Below are positions 50,302 to 58,939 of a DNA stretch of 64,000 nucleotides, piece by piece. The notes below the pieces were generated by a model that saw only the letters and a program-made list of their open reading frames with translations, was not told where the DNA came from and made no database searches. Positions within the stretch are counted from its first letter, which is position 1, and every line of letters begins with the position of its first letter. Position numbers and translations under genes: made by a program. The stretch is from Myxococcota bacterium (GTDB taxonomy: Bacteria; Myxococcota_A; UBA9160; UBA4427): NCBI GenBank assembly GCA_041389495.1, contig JAWKRT010000002.1, positions 248,001 through 312,000 on the forward strand, given 5' to 3'.

Positions 50302-51456
50302 GTGCCCCGCTCGAAGCGCACGTACACCCTCGACGACGCGAACCTGAACGACGCGCTCGACGGGCTGCTCGCCGGCGCCGCCGCGCGCTACGGCAACGAC
50401 GCCGGTCTCGACCTCGTGCGCGAGATGGTCGTGACGTCGCTGCGCCTGCTGCGCGACGGCGCCGACCGCGGCGACCTGCGGCTCGTGAACAGCGCGCTGA
50501 AGGAGCTGCGGCACAGCTTCCGCGTGTTCCGCCCCTACGAGCACGTGCGCAAGGTGGCGGTGTTCGGGAGCGCGCGCACGGCGCCGTCGTCGCCCGAGTG
50601 GAAGCAGGCCGAGGCGTTCGCCGAACGCATCGTCGACGCGGGCTGGATGGTCATCACGGGTGCGGGGGGCGGCATCATGGCCGCCGCGCAGGGCGGAGCG
50701 GGCCGCGAGGCGTCGTTCGGCGTGAACATCCGGCTGCCGTTCGAGCAGGTCGCCAACCCGACCATCGCGGGCGACGAGAAGCTCATCAACTTCCGCTACT
50801 TCTTCACGCGCAAGGTGACGTTCGTGCGCGAGTCGCACGCGATCGTGCTGCTGCCGGGCGGCTTCGGCACGCTCGACGAGGGCTTCGAGGCCCTGACGCT
50901 CATCCAGACGGGCAAGAGCGAGCTCCTGCCGGTGGTGTTCCTCGATGCGCCGGGCGGCCGGCACTGGCGCGACTGGCTCGCATTCGTCGAGGGCGAGCTC
51001 GCGGCGACCGGGCGCATCGACCGCGACGATCTCGCGCTCTTCCGCGTGACGGACGACGTCGACGAGGCGCTGCGCGAGATCCGGAACTTCTACAGCAACT
51101 ATCATTCGAGCCGGCACGTGCGCGACCAGCTCGTCCTCCGTCTGCGCAAGGCGCCGACGGCCGCGCAGCTCGCGGAGCTCGAGCGCGAGTTCGCGCCGCT
51201 GCTCGGCGGCGAGGGCCTCGCGGTCGGGCCGCCGCACCCGGACGAACGCGGCGAGGTGCCGGACTACGCGCGGCTCTTCCTGCGACCCGACCGGCGCCGC
51301 GTGGGCCTGCTGCGCAAGCTCGTCGACCGGCTGAACGAGGAGGTCGCCGAGACGGAGAGCCCGGCGGGCGACGCCGTCGCGCACCAGATCGTGCCCGCCG
51401 CGTTCGGCGGCGACGAGCGGCGCTCGCTCGACGACGTCGAGGAAGAAGAAGGGTAG
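50302..51456 (+). CDS. LOG family (TIGR00730-like) protein
   Basis: A 384-residue protein with a Rossmann-like core: KVAVFGSARTAPSSPEW, WMVITGAGGGIMAAAQGGAG, and the PGGxGTxxE motif as LLPGGFGTLDEGFEAL (about residue 185). This motif is shared by cytokinin-activating phosphoribohydrolases (LOG) and the so-called lysine decarboxylase family; the reaction is cleavage of nucleoside 5'-monophosphates. It is longer than the typical 190-residue LOG, with about 80 extra N-terminal and 100 C-terminal residues, as in larger bacterial members. GTG 50302 fits a leaderless message seven bases after TATGCT; ATG 50290 is the alternative. The SulP gene follows after 57 bases. Confidence 0.85.
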   Translation: MPRSKRTYTLDDANLNDALDGLLAGAAARYGNDAGLDLVREMVVTSLRLLRDGADRGDLRLVNSALKELRHSFRVFRPYEHVRKVAVFGSARTAPSSPEWKQAEAFAERIVDAGWMVITGAGGGIMAAAQGGAGREASFGVNIRLPFEQVANPTIAGDEKLINFRYFFTRKVTFVRESHAIVLLPGGFGTLDEGFEALTLIQTGKSELLPVVFLDAPGGRHWRDWLAFVEGELAATGRIDRDDLALFRVTDDVDEALREIRNFYSNYHSSRHVRDQLVLRLRKAPTAAQLAELEREFAPLLGGEGLAVGPPHPDERGEVPDYARLFLRPDRRRVGLLRKLVDRLNEEVAETESPAGDAVAHQIVPAAFGGDERRSLDDVEEEEG

Positions 51457-51513
51457 TCGAGGTCCGCCTGCCGGCGCGCCGCGCGGCGCCCGGGGGCGAG
51501 GTGATCGCAGTCG

Positions 51514-53190
51514 ATGGGGTGGTGGTCGACCGACCTCGAGCCCAAGCTCGTCACGGTATTCCGGGAAGGCTATTCGGCGCAGGACTTCGGGCGCGACGCG
51601 CTCGCGGGCGTCGTGGTCGGCGTCGTCGCGCTGCCGCTCGCGATCGCCTTCGCGATCGCGAGCGGCGTGCGTCCGGAGGCGGGGCTCGCGACGGCCGTCG
51701 TCGCGGGCTTCGCGATCTCGGCGTTCGGCGGGAGCCGCGTGCAGATCGGCGGCCCGACGGGCGCCTTCGTCGTGCTCGTCGCCGACGTCGTCGCGCGCCA
51801 CGGCGTCGAGGGCCTCGCGGTCGCGACGCTGATGGCGGGTGGCCTGCTCGTCGCGATGGCGTTCGCGCGGCTCGGCGACGTGATCCGCTTCATCCCCTAT
51901 CCGGTGACGGTCGGCTTCACGACGGGCATCGCGGTGATCATCGCGGGCGGCCAGCTGGGCGACGCCCTCGGCATCGCGCTCGACCCGGCGCCGCCGGGCT
52001 TCTTCGCGCGCTGCGCGGCCCTCGCCGCGCACGTCGGCGACGCGAACCTCGCCTCCGTCGCGCTCGCCGCCGCGACGGTCGCGATCGTGCAGCTGTGGCC
52101 GCGCCTCGTCCCGCGCGTGCCCGGCCCGCTCGTGGCCCTCGTCGCGACGACGATCGCCGTCCACGCCGGCGGCCTCGACGTCGAGACGATCGGGAGCCGG
52201 TTCGGCGAGGTGCCGAGCGGGCTGCCGGCGTTCCGCCTGCCCGCGGTCGACCCCGCGATGCTGCGCGAGCTCGCCTCGCCGGCGATCGCGATCGCGCTGC
52301 TCGCCGCGATCGAGTCGCTGCTGAGCGCGCTCGTCGCCGACGGCCTCTCGGGCGGCCGACACCGCTCGAACGCGGAGCTCCTCGCGCAGGGCATCGCGAA
52401 CGTCGCGTCGCCGCTCTTCGGCGGCATCCCGGCGACGGGCGCGATCGCGCGCACGGCGACGAACGTGAAGAACGGCGCGCGCACGCCCGTCGCGGGCATG
52501 GTGCACGCGGCGACGCTGCTCGTCGTGCTCGTCGGCGCGGGGCGGCACGCGGGGCTCATCCCGATGCCGACGCTCGCCGGCATCCTGCTCGTCGTCGCCT
52601 ACAACATGAGCGAGTGGCGCGTCTTCCTGCGGCTCTTCCGCGCGCCGCGCAGCGACGTGCTCGTCCTGCTCGCGACGTTCGCGCTCACGGTCGCGGTCGA
52701 CCTCACCGTCGCGATCCAGGTCGGCGTCGTGCTCGCGTCGCTCCTCTTCATGCGGCGCATGGCGGAGGTGAGCCGGATCGAGTCGCTGCGCGACGTCGTC
52801 GACTACGGAGCGGAGGGCGAGGAGCGGCCGCGCGCGCTGCCGCCCGGCGTCGAGGTCTTCGAGGTGAACGGCTCGTTCTGCTTCGGCGCGGCGCGCACGT
52901 TCACGGAGGCGCTGCTCGCGATGCGCGAGCGACCGCCCGTCGTCGTGCTGCGCATGCGCCACGTGCTGGCGATCGACGCGACCGGGCTCCACGCGCTCGA
53001 GGACGTCGAGGCGCGCTTGCGCGCACGCGGCGTCGAGCTGCTGCTCTCGGGCGTGCACGCGCAGCCGCGCGAGGCGATGGAGCGAAGCGGCGTGCTCGCG
53101 CGCATCGGCGGGGAGCGCGTGTTCGACCGCTACGAGAGCGCGCTCGCGCGCGCGGAGGCGATCGCCTCCGCGGCGCGCGAAGCTCGTTAG
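51514..53190 (+). CDS. SulP family anion transporter with STAS domain
   Basis: A 558-residue transporter. The membrane part (about 25-410) includes ALAGVVVGVVALPLAIAFAIASG, QIGGPTGAFVVLVADVV and YPVTVGFTTGIAVIIAG, the signatures of SulP. The C-terminal STAS domain (about 440-550) has VEVFEVNGSFCFGAA and VVVLRMRHVLAIDATGLHALEDV. Family members move sulfate, bicarbonate or dicarboxylates, often with H+ or Na+; the substrate here is not determined. It lies 57 bases after the LOG-like gene, possibly co-transcribed. Confidence 0.92.
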   Translation: MGWWSTDLEPKLVTVFREGYSAQDFGRDALAGVVVGVVALPLAIAFAIASGVRPEAGLATAVVAGFAISAFGGSRVQIGGPTGAFVVLVADVVARHGVEGLAVATLMAGGLLVAMAFARLGDVIRFIPYPVTVGFTTGIAVIIAGGQLGDALGIALDPAPPGFFARCAALAAHVGDANLASVALAAATVAIVQLWPRLVPRVPGPLVALVATTIAVHAGGLDVETIGSRFGEVPSGLPAFRLPAVDPAMLRELASPAIAIALLAAIESLLSALVADGLSGGRHRSNAELLAQGIANVASPLFGGIPATGAIARTATNVKNGARTPVAGMVHAATLLVVLVGAGRHAGLIPMPTLAGILLVVAYNMSEWRVFLRLFRAPRSDVLVLLATFALTVAVDLTVAIQVGVVLASLLFMRRMAEVSRIESLRDVVDYGAEGEERPRALPPGVEVFEVNGSFCFGAARTFTEALLAMRERPPVVVLRMRHVLAIDATGLHALEDVEARLRARGVELLLSGVHAQPREAMERSGVLARIGGERVFDRYESALARAEAIASAAREAR

Positions 53191-53218
53191 TCGAGCGCGC
53201 CGCGCGCCGTCGCGTCGA

Positions 53219-53617
53219 CTACCCGCGCATCCACTGCAGCACGAGCATCGCGGTCGCCACGAGCGTGAGCAGCAGCGTGCCGCCGGCGCCGACGAGCCGG
53301 AAGATCGACTCGATCGAGTCGGACTTCAGGCCGAGCGCGTGCGCGACGCGCGCCGCGACCATCGCCCCGCCGAGCGCGTGCAGCGAGGTCGCCGACGCGC
53401 CGTTCAGCTCGAGCGCGAGCATCATCGTCATGAAGTACGGCACGTACTCGAGGAAGTTCCCGTGCCGGCGCATGGCGAGCAGGAGCTGCGGGTTGCCGGC
53501 GTCACCGATCGAGACGCCCGTGCGCCCGCGGATCTGCGCCGGCAGGAACGAGAGCACGCTTCCGAAGACGGCGAACACCGCGAGATAGAGCGTCGTGACG
53601 GGGATCGGAACGGGCAT
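53219..53617 (-). CDS. MAPEG family membrane protein
   Basis: A 132-residue four-helix protein of the MAPEG family (membrane-associated eicosanoid and glutathione metabolism). QIRGRTGVSIGDAGNPQLLLAMRRHGNFLEYVP holds the conserved core, notably RRHGNFLEY, with the Asn/Glu pair seen in bacterial members. Possible activity is glutathione transferase or peroxidase on lipids. GGAGGT in the leader supports the ATG at 53615-53617. It faces the SulP gene. With the two soluble GSTs in this window it suggests thiol-dependent detoxification. Confidence 0.9.
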   Translation of the reverse strand: MPVPIPVTTLYLAVFAVFGSVLSFLPAQIRGRTGVSIGDAGNPQLLLAMRRHGNFLEYVPYFMTMMLALELNGASATSLHALGGAMVAARVAHALGLKSDSIESIFRLVGAGGTLLLTLVATAMLVLQWMRG

Positions 53618-53712
53618 GGCAGGACCTCCGGTTCGGCGGCCGCGAGGCGTCGCAGCCGCGAGCGCGCATTCTGCGCTCGAACGAGGCGCGTGGAGAAGCG
53701 CCGTCGCGCGGG

Positions 53713-54903
53713 TCAGTCGAGGGGCGGGTTCCCCGCCACACGTGCCGCGAGGCGCTCGTCGAGCGCTCGAGCGACCAGCGGCGTGATCCGCGCGGCGATC
53801 GCGGCGTTGGCCTCCTCCCCGACGTGGCAGTAGTCGAAGAAGCTCGTTCCGACCTCGTCGTCGAGCGCGTCGCGGACATCGTGGAAGGCGGCAAGCCTGT
53901 CGAGGTCGGGCCGGCCGGTGACCTCGTCGTAGACGGCCTGGTACAAGGGCTCGAGCGGCGAGAATGCGCTGCGGATCTCGGACTCGACGCGCGTGGGCCG
54001 TGCCTTCGACCAGACGACCGGCTGCCAGAAGTGGAGCGCGTCGAAGTCGAAGCGATTCGCCAGCGCTTCGACGATGCGGATGTTGCCCGCGTAATCATCG
54101 ACGACCGCGCGGGCGAGCGCGGCGCGCTCCGCGGCCGTGCGGGTGGAGGGCGGCGAGAGTGGGTCGCGGCGGCCGAGCCTGCGCAGGATCCGGACGATCG
54201 ACGAGCGGTCCGCGACGCGTGCGAGCAGCCCGAGCTCGAACCGTTCGAAGTCGATCTGCCGCTTGATCTCGTTCTGCGGGATGCCCGCAACCCCGGACTG
54301 ATAGGCGGCGAATACGTCGTTCACGCCGTCGTAGAAGACGGCGACGTCGGGGATGTCGCCGCGCCGCAGTTCGAGCGCGAGAGCGATTCGCTCCTGCGTC
54401 GACACCCAACCGCTCTGCCCGAAGTTCACCACGCGGACCGGCGGCCCCCCGCGCCGGGCGAGCTCCTTCGCGACGAGCGACGGAATCGTGAAGTCGTCGC
54501 GCGCGCCGCGACCCCACGCGGTCGACCCGCCGAAGAAGAACACGCGCAGAGGTGGTTGGCTCGCGGACTTCGGGGGGGGGGGAGACCAGGTGCGACGAAT
54601 GCCGCGCTCGTCGATGCGGATCAGCTCGCCTTCGAAGGGTCGGGTGACCCAGTACACGTACGGCTCCCACCGCGTCTTCCAAGCCCGCGAGAGCTCGTTG
54701 CGGTACGAGGCGAACCAGACGGGCGGCGGATCGGAATCGAAGAGCACGCGCTCGTCGAAGCGCGCGCGATCGAAGCTCGTGCGAACGAGCCCCGCGCGCA
54801 GAGCGAGTGACGCGCAGCTCTCGAGCAGCGCAGTGCACGCGAGCGTCGCGCCGGCGAGCAGCCATGCCGTGCGGACGAGCGAGATCCCCGAAGCGAGTCG
54901 CAT
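53713..54903 (-). CDS. Membrane-anchored SGNH/GDSL-type protein with C11 tract
   Basis: A 396-residue protein with an N-terminal helix (about 8-32). A SGNH core starts LRVFFFGGSTAWGRGARDD, with the Ser in GGST, then VVNFGQSGWVSTQER, VFYDGVNDVF (Asn block) and FFDYCHVGEEANAAIAARI, which keeps DxxH. This is close to SGNH proteins of polysaccharide O-acetylation and lipoprotein-like esterases. The coding strand has eleven consecutive C (54572-54582) coding SPPPPK, ahead of the catalytic region. TAGACT lies ten bases before the ATG at 54901-54903. Codon use looks slightly less GC-biased than neighbours. Confidence 0.8.
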   Translation of the reverse strand: MRLASGISLVRTAWLLAGATLACTALLESCASLALRAGLVRTSFDRARFDERVLFDSDPPPVWFASYRNELSRAWKTRWEPYVYWVTRPFEGELIRIDERGIRRTWSPPPPKSASQPPLRVFFFGGSTAWGRGARDDFTIPSLVAKELARRGGPPVRVVNFGQSGWVSTQERIALALELRRGDIPDVAVFYDGVNDVFAAYQSGVAGIPQNEIKRQIDFERFELGLLARVADRSSIVRILRRLGRRDPLSPPSTRTAAERAALARAVVDDYAGNIRIVEALANRFDFDALHFWQPVVWSKARPTRVESEIRSAFSPLEPLYQAVYDEVTGRPDLDRLAAFHDVRDALDDEVGTSFFDYCHVGEEANAAIAARITPLVARALDERLAARVAGNPPLD

Positions 54904-54913
54904 GCCGGGAAGG

Positions 54914-54919
54914 AGTCTA
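54914..54919 (-). promoter_or_regulatory. Putative -10 element (TAGACT), near-leaderless
   Basis: Minus-strand CATAGACTCCTTCCC; ten bases remain before the ATG at 54903, and no Shine-Dalgarno sequence fits in them. The rest of the gap to 55105 holds GGTCCGCG-rich short repeats and the promoter of the GST gene. Confidence 0.4.
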
Positions 54920-55071
54920 TGCGCACCCGCGGTGGTGGGCGCCGAGAATGTGGCCACCCGGGAGGTATGGGCGCGCCCTGCGGGGTCCGCGCGTGCCCTG
55001 CGCGGTCCGCGTGCGAAGTGGCCTGCCTCCCAGGTGGCGAACCGGCTCTGACGGGCTTCCGGGGTGCTGGC

Positions 55072-55077
55072 TAGGTT
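55072..55077 (+). promoter_or_regulatory. Putative -10 element (TAGGTT)
   Basis: GCTAGGTTGCGCGCC lies 28 bases before ATG 55106, with a GGGAGG ribosome-binding site (55096-55101) in between. Confidence 0.45.
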
Positions 55078-55105
55078 GCGCGCCGCGCCCGCTCCGGGAG
55101 GTCGC

Positions 55106-55813
55106 ATGTCGCTCACGCTCTACTCGGGCCCGCTCAGCCTGTTCACCGCGAAGGTCCGCATCGCGCTCGACGAGAAGGGGCTCGACTACGAGCGCATCGA
55201 GGTCGGCTGGAGCCTGCGCGACCGCTACGAGCCGCATCATCCCGACGTCGTGCGCTTGAATCCGAGGAAGCAGGTGCCCGTGCTCGTCGACGGGGACGTG
55301 GTCGTCTGGGACTCGACGCAGATCCTCGAGTACCTCGAGGATCGCTTCCCCGCTCCGGCGCTCTACCCGCGCGACGTCGCTCTGCGCGCGCGCTGCCGCA
55401 GGCTCGAGGCGGTGGCCGACGAGCTCGTGTTCCCGCACGTGTGGGCGCGCATCGAGGAGGTCTTCTATCCGGCGCCGCCCGGCGGGCGCGACCCGGAGCG
55501 CGCCGCCATGGCCGAGCGCGCGCTGCGCGCGCACTGGGCGGCGCTCGACGCCGAGCTCGGCGAGCGCGAGTGGCTGTGCGACGCGTTCGGCGTGGCCGAC
55601 ATCGCGGTCGGCGTCTTCGCGTTCGCGGCGTCGACGCTCGGCGTTCCGATCGACGAGCGCACGCCGCGTCTTCGCGCGTGGAGCGAGCGGCTCGCGGCGC
55701 GAGAGGCCGTCGCGCGCGAGCAGCGGGCGACGAGCGAGTACGTCGCGTCGCTCTTCGCGGGGGGCGGCGCGGCGAGCGCGACGGACGGCGCCGCGGTGCC
55801 CGCGCGCGCATGA
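55106..55813 (+). CDS. Glutathione S-transferase family protein
   Basis: A 235-residue GST. The thioredoxin-like half begins LTLYSGPLSLFTAKVRIALDEKG, with the Ser at the position of the usual catalytic residue, then RLNPRKQVPVLVDGDVVVWDS (cis-Pro) and ILEYLEDRFPAPALYP. The helical half has WLCDAFGVADIAVGVFAFAA, the N-capping box. It is not closely similar to the GST in the efflux operon. GGGAGG precedes ATG 55106. It seems transcribed alone from the TAGGTT element. Substrates are unknown. Confidence 0.88.
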   Translation: MSLTLYSGPLSLFTAKVRIALDEKGLDYERIEVGWSLRDRYEPHHPDVVRLNPRKQVPVLVDGDVVVWDSTQILEYLEDRFPAPALYPRDVALRARCRRLEAVADELVFPHVWARIEEVFYPAPPGGRDPERAAMAERALRAHWAALDAELGEREWLCDAFGVADIAVGVFAFAASTLGVPIDERTPRLRAWSERLAAREAVAREQRATSEYVASLFAGGGAASATDGAAVPARA

Positions 55814-55859
55814 GCTCCGAGTGCGGGCGGCGCGCTCGCGCGGCGTCGCCTCCGTCGCC

Positions 55860-57302
55860 TCAGTCGCCGATCGCCCACGCGAGCGGCATGCCCGCGCCGG
55901 CGTCGTAGAGGTCGAAGATCTCGAGGCTGCTGAGCGCGCGCTGCCACACCGCGACCTCGTCGATCTCGCCGTCGAACCACTGCGCCTGGTTCTGGCGACC
56001 GCCGATGCGGAACTCGTCCTCGCCCGGGTGCGCGTCGCCGAACGGGAACGTCGTGTAGTTCGTGCCGAGCGCCGAGTAGAAGTCGAACTGGAAGGTGACG
56101 ACGCCGCTCGCGTTCACGACGAGGGCGACCATCCTCCACTCGTCGAGGGGGGCGGGGCCGCCCGCGCCGCGCCACGTCCAGAAGTGCGCGGGTGTCGCGA
56201 GCGCGTAGTTCATCGATGCGTCCGCGAAGCGGGCGATCTCGTACTCGCCTTCCTTGCTGACGACGATGCCTCCCGCCGTCGCGTCCGAGCCGGGGCCCGC
56301 CGCCCGGAGCCAGGCCACGATCGTGAAGCTCCCCGTCGCCGCGAGCTTCGCGGTGCCGACCGCGTTCGCGACGCGCGCGTAGTCGCCGTTGCCGTCGACG
56401 GAGAGCGCGCCGCCGAACGCCCCGGCCGCGACGTGCGCCTGGCCGTGGAACGAGAGGTCGAGCGTCGCGTCGCCGTTCGGCGCGCGGTTCGCGCCCGGCG
56501 CGTCCTCGTCGAACGGCCAGTAGGCGAGGAGCCCGGGAAGGGAGCGCTCGAGCGCGTGCGTCCCGACGCGATCCGCCCCGTAGCGGATGCTCGCCGCGAT
56601 CTGCGCGGGCAGCGACGCGAAGGCGCCCGCCGGGAGCGGCGTGCCGCGCCGCGCCTCGCGCGCCGCGAGCGCGTCGAGGCCGCGCTGCCAGGCCGCCGTC
56701 GCCTTGGCGATGCGCTCGTCGCGCCGCGTGTCGTCGCGCTTGCGCAGGTACGCCGACTCGGCCGCATACGCCTTGCGCGCGAGCGCGGCGCCGAGCGCGA
56801 ATAGCTTCGCGCGCGCAGCGGAGCCGACCTGGCTCTGCACCGGCAGGATGGCGAAGTCGATCGAGCTCGCGACGGCGCCGCTCGCGCTGAAGCGGAACGG
56901 CTGCGCGCCGTGGCAGCCGCCGTCGCGCTGGGCCTTCGCGTCGGCGCGGGCGACGCGCGCGTCGAAGCGCGCGGTGGCGTCGGCGAGGCAGGTCGTCTGC
57001 TCGGCCTGGGCGGCGCCGGCGCCGGTGCCGCGCGCGAGCGCCTTGTGGTAGGCGGCAGAGCAGCGGATGGCGTCGTTCGTGCGGCGTGCATCGGCCGCGA
57101 GACGCCCGGCCTGGCACGCGCGCTGCGCGTCGACGGCGCGCGCGGGCGCAGGCACGACGGCGAGCCCCATCGCGAGCGCGAGCGCGAAGGCCAGACCGCG
57201 CAGCGCGAGCGACGACGCGCGGGGAGCGAGCGCCGATGCATGCGGAGCGGGAGCCGGGGTGCGGGGAGCGGGAGCCTGGGCGGGACGGTGCGAGCGCGGC
57301 AC
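55860..57302 (-). CDS. Exported LamG-domain protein with Cys-rich N-terminal module, paralogue A
   Basis: A 480-residue exported protein. The signal region (ALALAMGLAVVPAPARAVD) is followed by an all-helical module (about 55-230) with four Cys: ACQAGRLAADARRTND, RCSAAYHKALARG, TTCLADATARFDA and RDGGCHGA. The C-terminal LamG/concanavalin-like domain (about 255-480) shows LLAYWPFDEDAPGANRAPNG, LSVDGNGDYARVANA, FTIVAWLRAAGPGS and PGEDEFRIGGRQNQ, and ends IDEVAVWQRALSS before the tail. Such domains bind carbohydrates or proteins outside the cell. GTG 57302 has GGAGGAGG upstream. It lies 109 bases downstream of its paralogue. Confidence 0.85.
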   Translation of the reverse strand: MPRSHRPAQAPAPRTPAPAPHASALAPRASSLALRGLAFALALAMGLAVVPAPARAVDAQRACQAGRLAADARRTNDAIRCSAAYHKALARGTGAGAAQAEQTTCLADATARFDARVARADAKAQRDGGCHGAQPFRFSASGAVASSIDFAILPVQSQVGSAARAKLFALGAALARKAYAAESAYLRKRDDTRRDERIAKATAAWQRGLDALAAREARRGTPLPAGAFASLPAQIAASIRYGADRVGTHALERSLPGLLAYWPFDEDAPGANRAPNGDATLDLSFHGQAHVAAGAFGGALSVDGNGDYARVANAVGTAKLAATGSFTIVAWLRAAGPGSDATAGGIVVSKEGEYEIARFADASMNYALATPAHFWTWRGAGGPAPLDEWRMVALVVNASGVVTFQFDFYSALGTNYTTFPFGDAHPGEDEFRIGGRQNQAQWFDGEIDEVAVWQRALSSLEIFDLYDAGAGMPLAWAIGD

Positions 57303-57345
57303 GATGCCTCCTCCGGTGGACTCCCGAAGCTTCGGTCGAGGTCGC

Positions 57346-57384
57346 GCCCTCCGGAATCCGCCGGCGGGGCTAGGCCGAACGGCC
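57346..57384 (-). promoter_or_regulatory. 39-bp conserved upstream element, copy A
   Basis: On the minus strand it reads GGCCGTTCGGCCTA, 14 variable bases, TTCCGGAGGGC. It ends 43 bases before the start of LamG paralogue A. It matches the copy at 58849-58887 at 32 of 39 positions without gaps, and its two ends (14 and 11 bases) are identical in both. It could be a promoter or activator site. Confidence 0.6.
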
Positions 57385-57411
57385 GACGGGCCTGCGAACG
57401 GCCGGGCCCGA

Positions 57412-58806
57412 CTAGCCTCCGAGCCCCCACGCGAGCGGCATGCCCCGGCCGCCGTTGTAGAGGGCGGCGACCTCGTCGCGCTCGAGCGGTCGGTTCCAGA
57501 CGGAGACCTCGTCGATCTGCCCCTGGAAGAACTGCGGCTGGTTCTGACGACCGCCGATGCGGAACTCGTCCTCGCCCGGGTGCGCGTCGCCGAACGGGAA
57601 CGTCGAGAGGAAGCTCGTGATGATCGATCCCGATTGCAGGTAGTGGACGGAGACGGAGCCCGCCTCGACCTCGAGGACGACGAGCTTCCACACCTGGAGC
57701 GGCGCGACGTCGCCGGCGACGCTCCACGTCCAGAACCTCCCGGGCGCGGCGATCGCGAACTGCGGCCGTCCGTCCGGGAAGCGCGCGATCTCGTACTCGC
57801 CTTCCTTGTTGACGATGATGCCGCCGGCGCCCGCGCTCGAGCCCGGCCCGGTCGCGCGGAACCACGCGGCGATGGTGAGCGCGCCCTTCGCCTCGAGGGC
57901 CTTCGTGCCGGCCGCGCTCGCGACGCGCGCGTAGTCGCCGTTGCCGTCGAGCGTGAGCGACTCGCCGAAGAGCCCCGGCGACACGCCCGCGTTGCCGTGG
58001 AACGTGAGGTCGAGCGCGGTGCCGCCGCCCGAGGGCGAGCGGTTCGCACCGGGCGCGCTCGCATCGAACGACCAGTGCGCGACGAGCCCCATCGCCAGGC
58101 TCTCGAGCGCGCGCGTGCCCGCGAGGTGTGCGGCGTGCTCCACGCCGCGGGCGATGTCCGACGGCGCCGACTGGAAGTCGTGCAGGTCGAACGGGGTGCC
58201 CTGCTTCGCAGCCTGCTTCGCGAGCGCGTCGAGGGCGCGCTGGTAGCTCGCGAGGGCCTTCGCCGACTTCGCCGAACGCCGCGCGTCGTCGCGCTTGCGC
58301 AGGTCGGCGGCTTCGACGGCGTAGAGGGAGCGGGCGAGCGCCGCGGCGATCTTGTGCGCCTTCTCCCCGATCGGGTCCGGCGTCGGCGTGAACGTGTATG
58401 CGTAGTAGAGGGCGGACTCGGTCGCCGTCACGATCGCGGCGGCGCGGGTGAACACGCCAGGGTCGGCGCCGCGGCAGCCGCCGTCGCGCGCGGCCTTCGC
58501 ATCGGCGACCGCGACCTCCGCGTCGAAGCGCGCTCGCGCGGCGTCGCGGCAGGCCGTGGCCGCGGAGTTCGCCTGCGACGAGCTCGCGCCGCGCGAGCGC
58601 GCCTTGTAGTAGGCGGCGCGGCACTTCGCGCTGTCGTTGGTATGGCGCGCGTCGGCCCGCAGGCGCGCCGTCTGGCAGGCGAGCTGCCGGTTGCTCGCCT
58701 CGGCCGGCGCGGGCAGCAGCATCGCTGCGATCGCGAGCAGGGCGGCGAGCGGCGCGAGGGACGGCGCGAGGGACGACGTTGCGGGGAGCCGGGTCGAGCG
58801 GGTCAT
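57412..58806 (-). CDS. Exported LamG-domain protein with Cys-rich N-terminal module, paralogue B
   Basis: A 464-residue paralogue of the downstream gene. Its signal peptide (LLAIAAMLLPAPAEAS) leads to the same four-Cys helical module (LACQTARLRADARHTND, KCRAAYYKARSRG, TACRDAARARFDA, RDGGCRGA). The LamG domain has LVAHWSFDASAPGANRSPSG, LTLDGNGDYARVASA, LTIAAWFRATGPGSS and PGEDEFRIGGRQNQPQFF. The strands in the middle differ more than the motif ends. The ATG at 58804-58806 follows GGAGGT. Both genes have their own copy of the 39-bp element at nearly the same distance, which suggests separate but parallel control. Confidence 0.87.
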   Translation of the reverse strand: MTRSTRLPATSSLAPSLAPLAALLAIAAMLLPAPAEASNRQLACQTARLRADARHTNDSAKCRAAYYKARSRGASSSQANSAATACRDAARARFDAEVAVADAKAARDGGCRGADPGVFTRAAAIVTATESALYYAYTFTPTPDPIGEKAHKIAAALARSLYAVEAADLRKRDDARRSAKSAKALASYQRALDALAKQAAKQGTPFDLHDFQSAPSDIARGVEHAAHLAGTRALESLAMGLVAHWSFDASAPGANRSPSGGGTALDLTFHGNAGVSPGLFGESLTLDGNGDYARVASAAGTKALEAKGALTIAAWFRATGPGSSAGAGGIIVNKEGEYEIARFPDGRPQFAIAAPGRFWTWSVAGDVAPLQVWKLVVLEVEAGSVSVHYLQSGSIITSFLSTFPFGDAHPGEDEFRIGGRQNQPQFFQGQIDEVSVWNRPLERDEVAALYNGGRGMPLAWGLGG

Positions 58807-58848
58807 GGCAGCACCTCCAGGGTCGAGCGGAGGCTATGGGGCGGCCCG

Positions 58849-58887
58849 GCCCTCCGGAACTGGCGGAGGGGTCTAGGCCGAACGGCC
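58849..58887 (-). promoter_or_regulatory. 39-bp conserved upstream element, copy B
   Basis: The same element as at 57346-57384, ending 42 bases before LamG paralogue B. It lies in the divergent gap towards the sterol-desaturase-like gene at 58940 and could act in both directions. Within it CTCCG and CGGAG can pair as a small hairpin. Confidence 0.6.
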
Positions 58888-58939
58888 GGGTCGCACTTGC
58901 CGCTCGACTGCCGGGCGCGGCTGGCCGAGACGCCGGGCC

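Noticed and set aside
58888..58920. Sigma-54 promoter near GTCGCACTTGCCG
   Set aside because: It resembles the GC...TTGC boxes, but the spacing is too short for a -24/-12 promoter.
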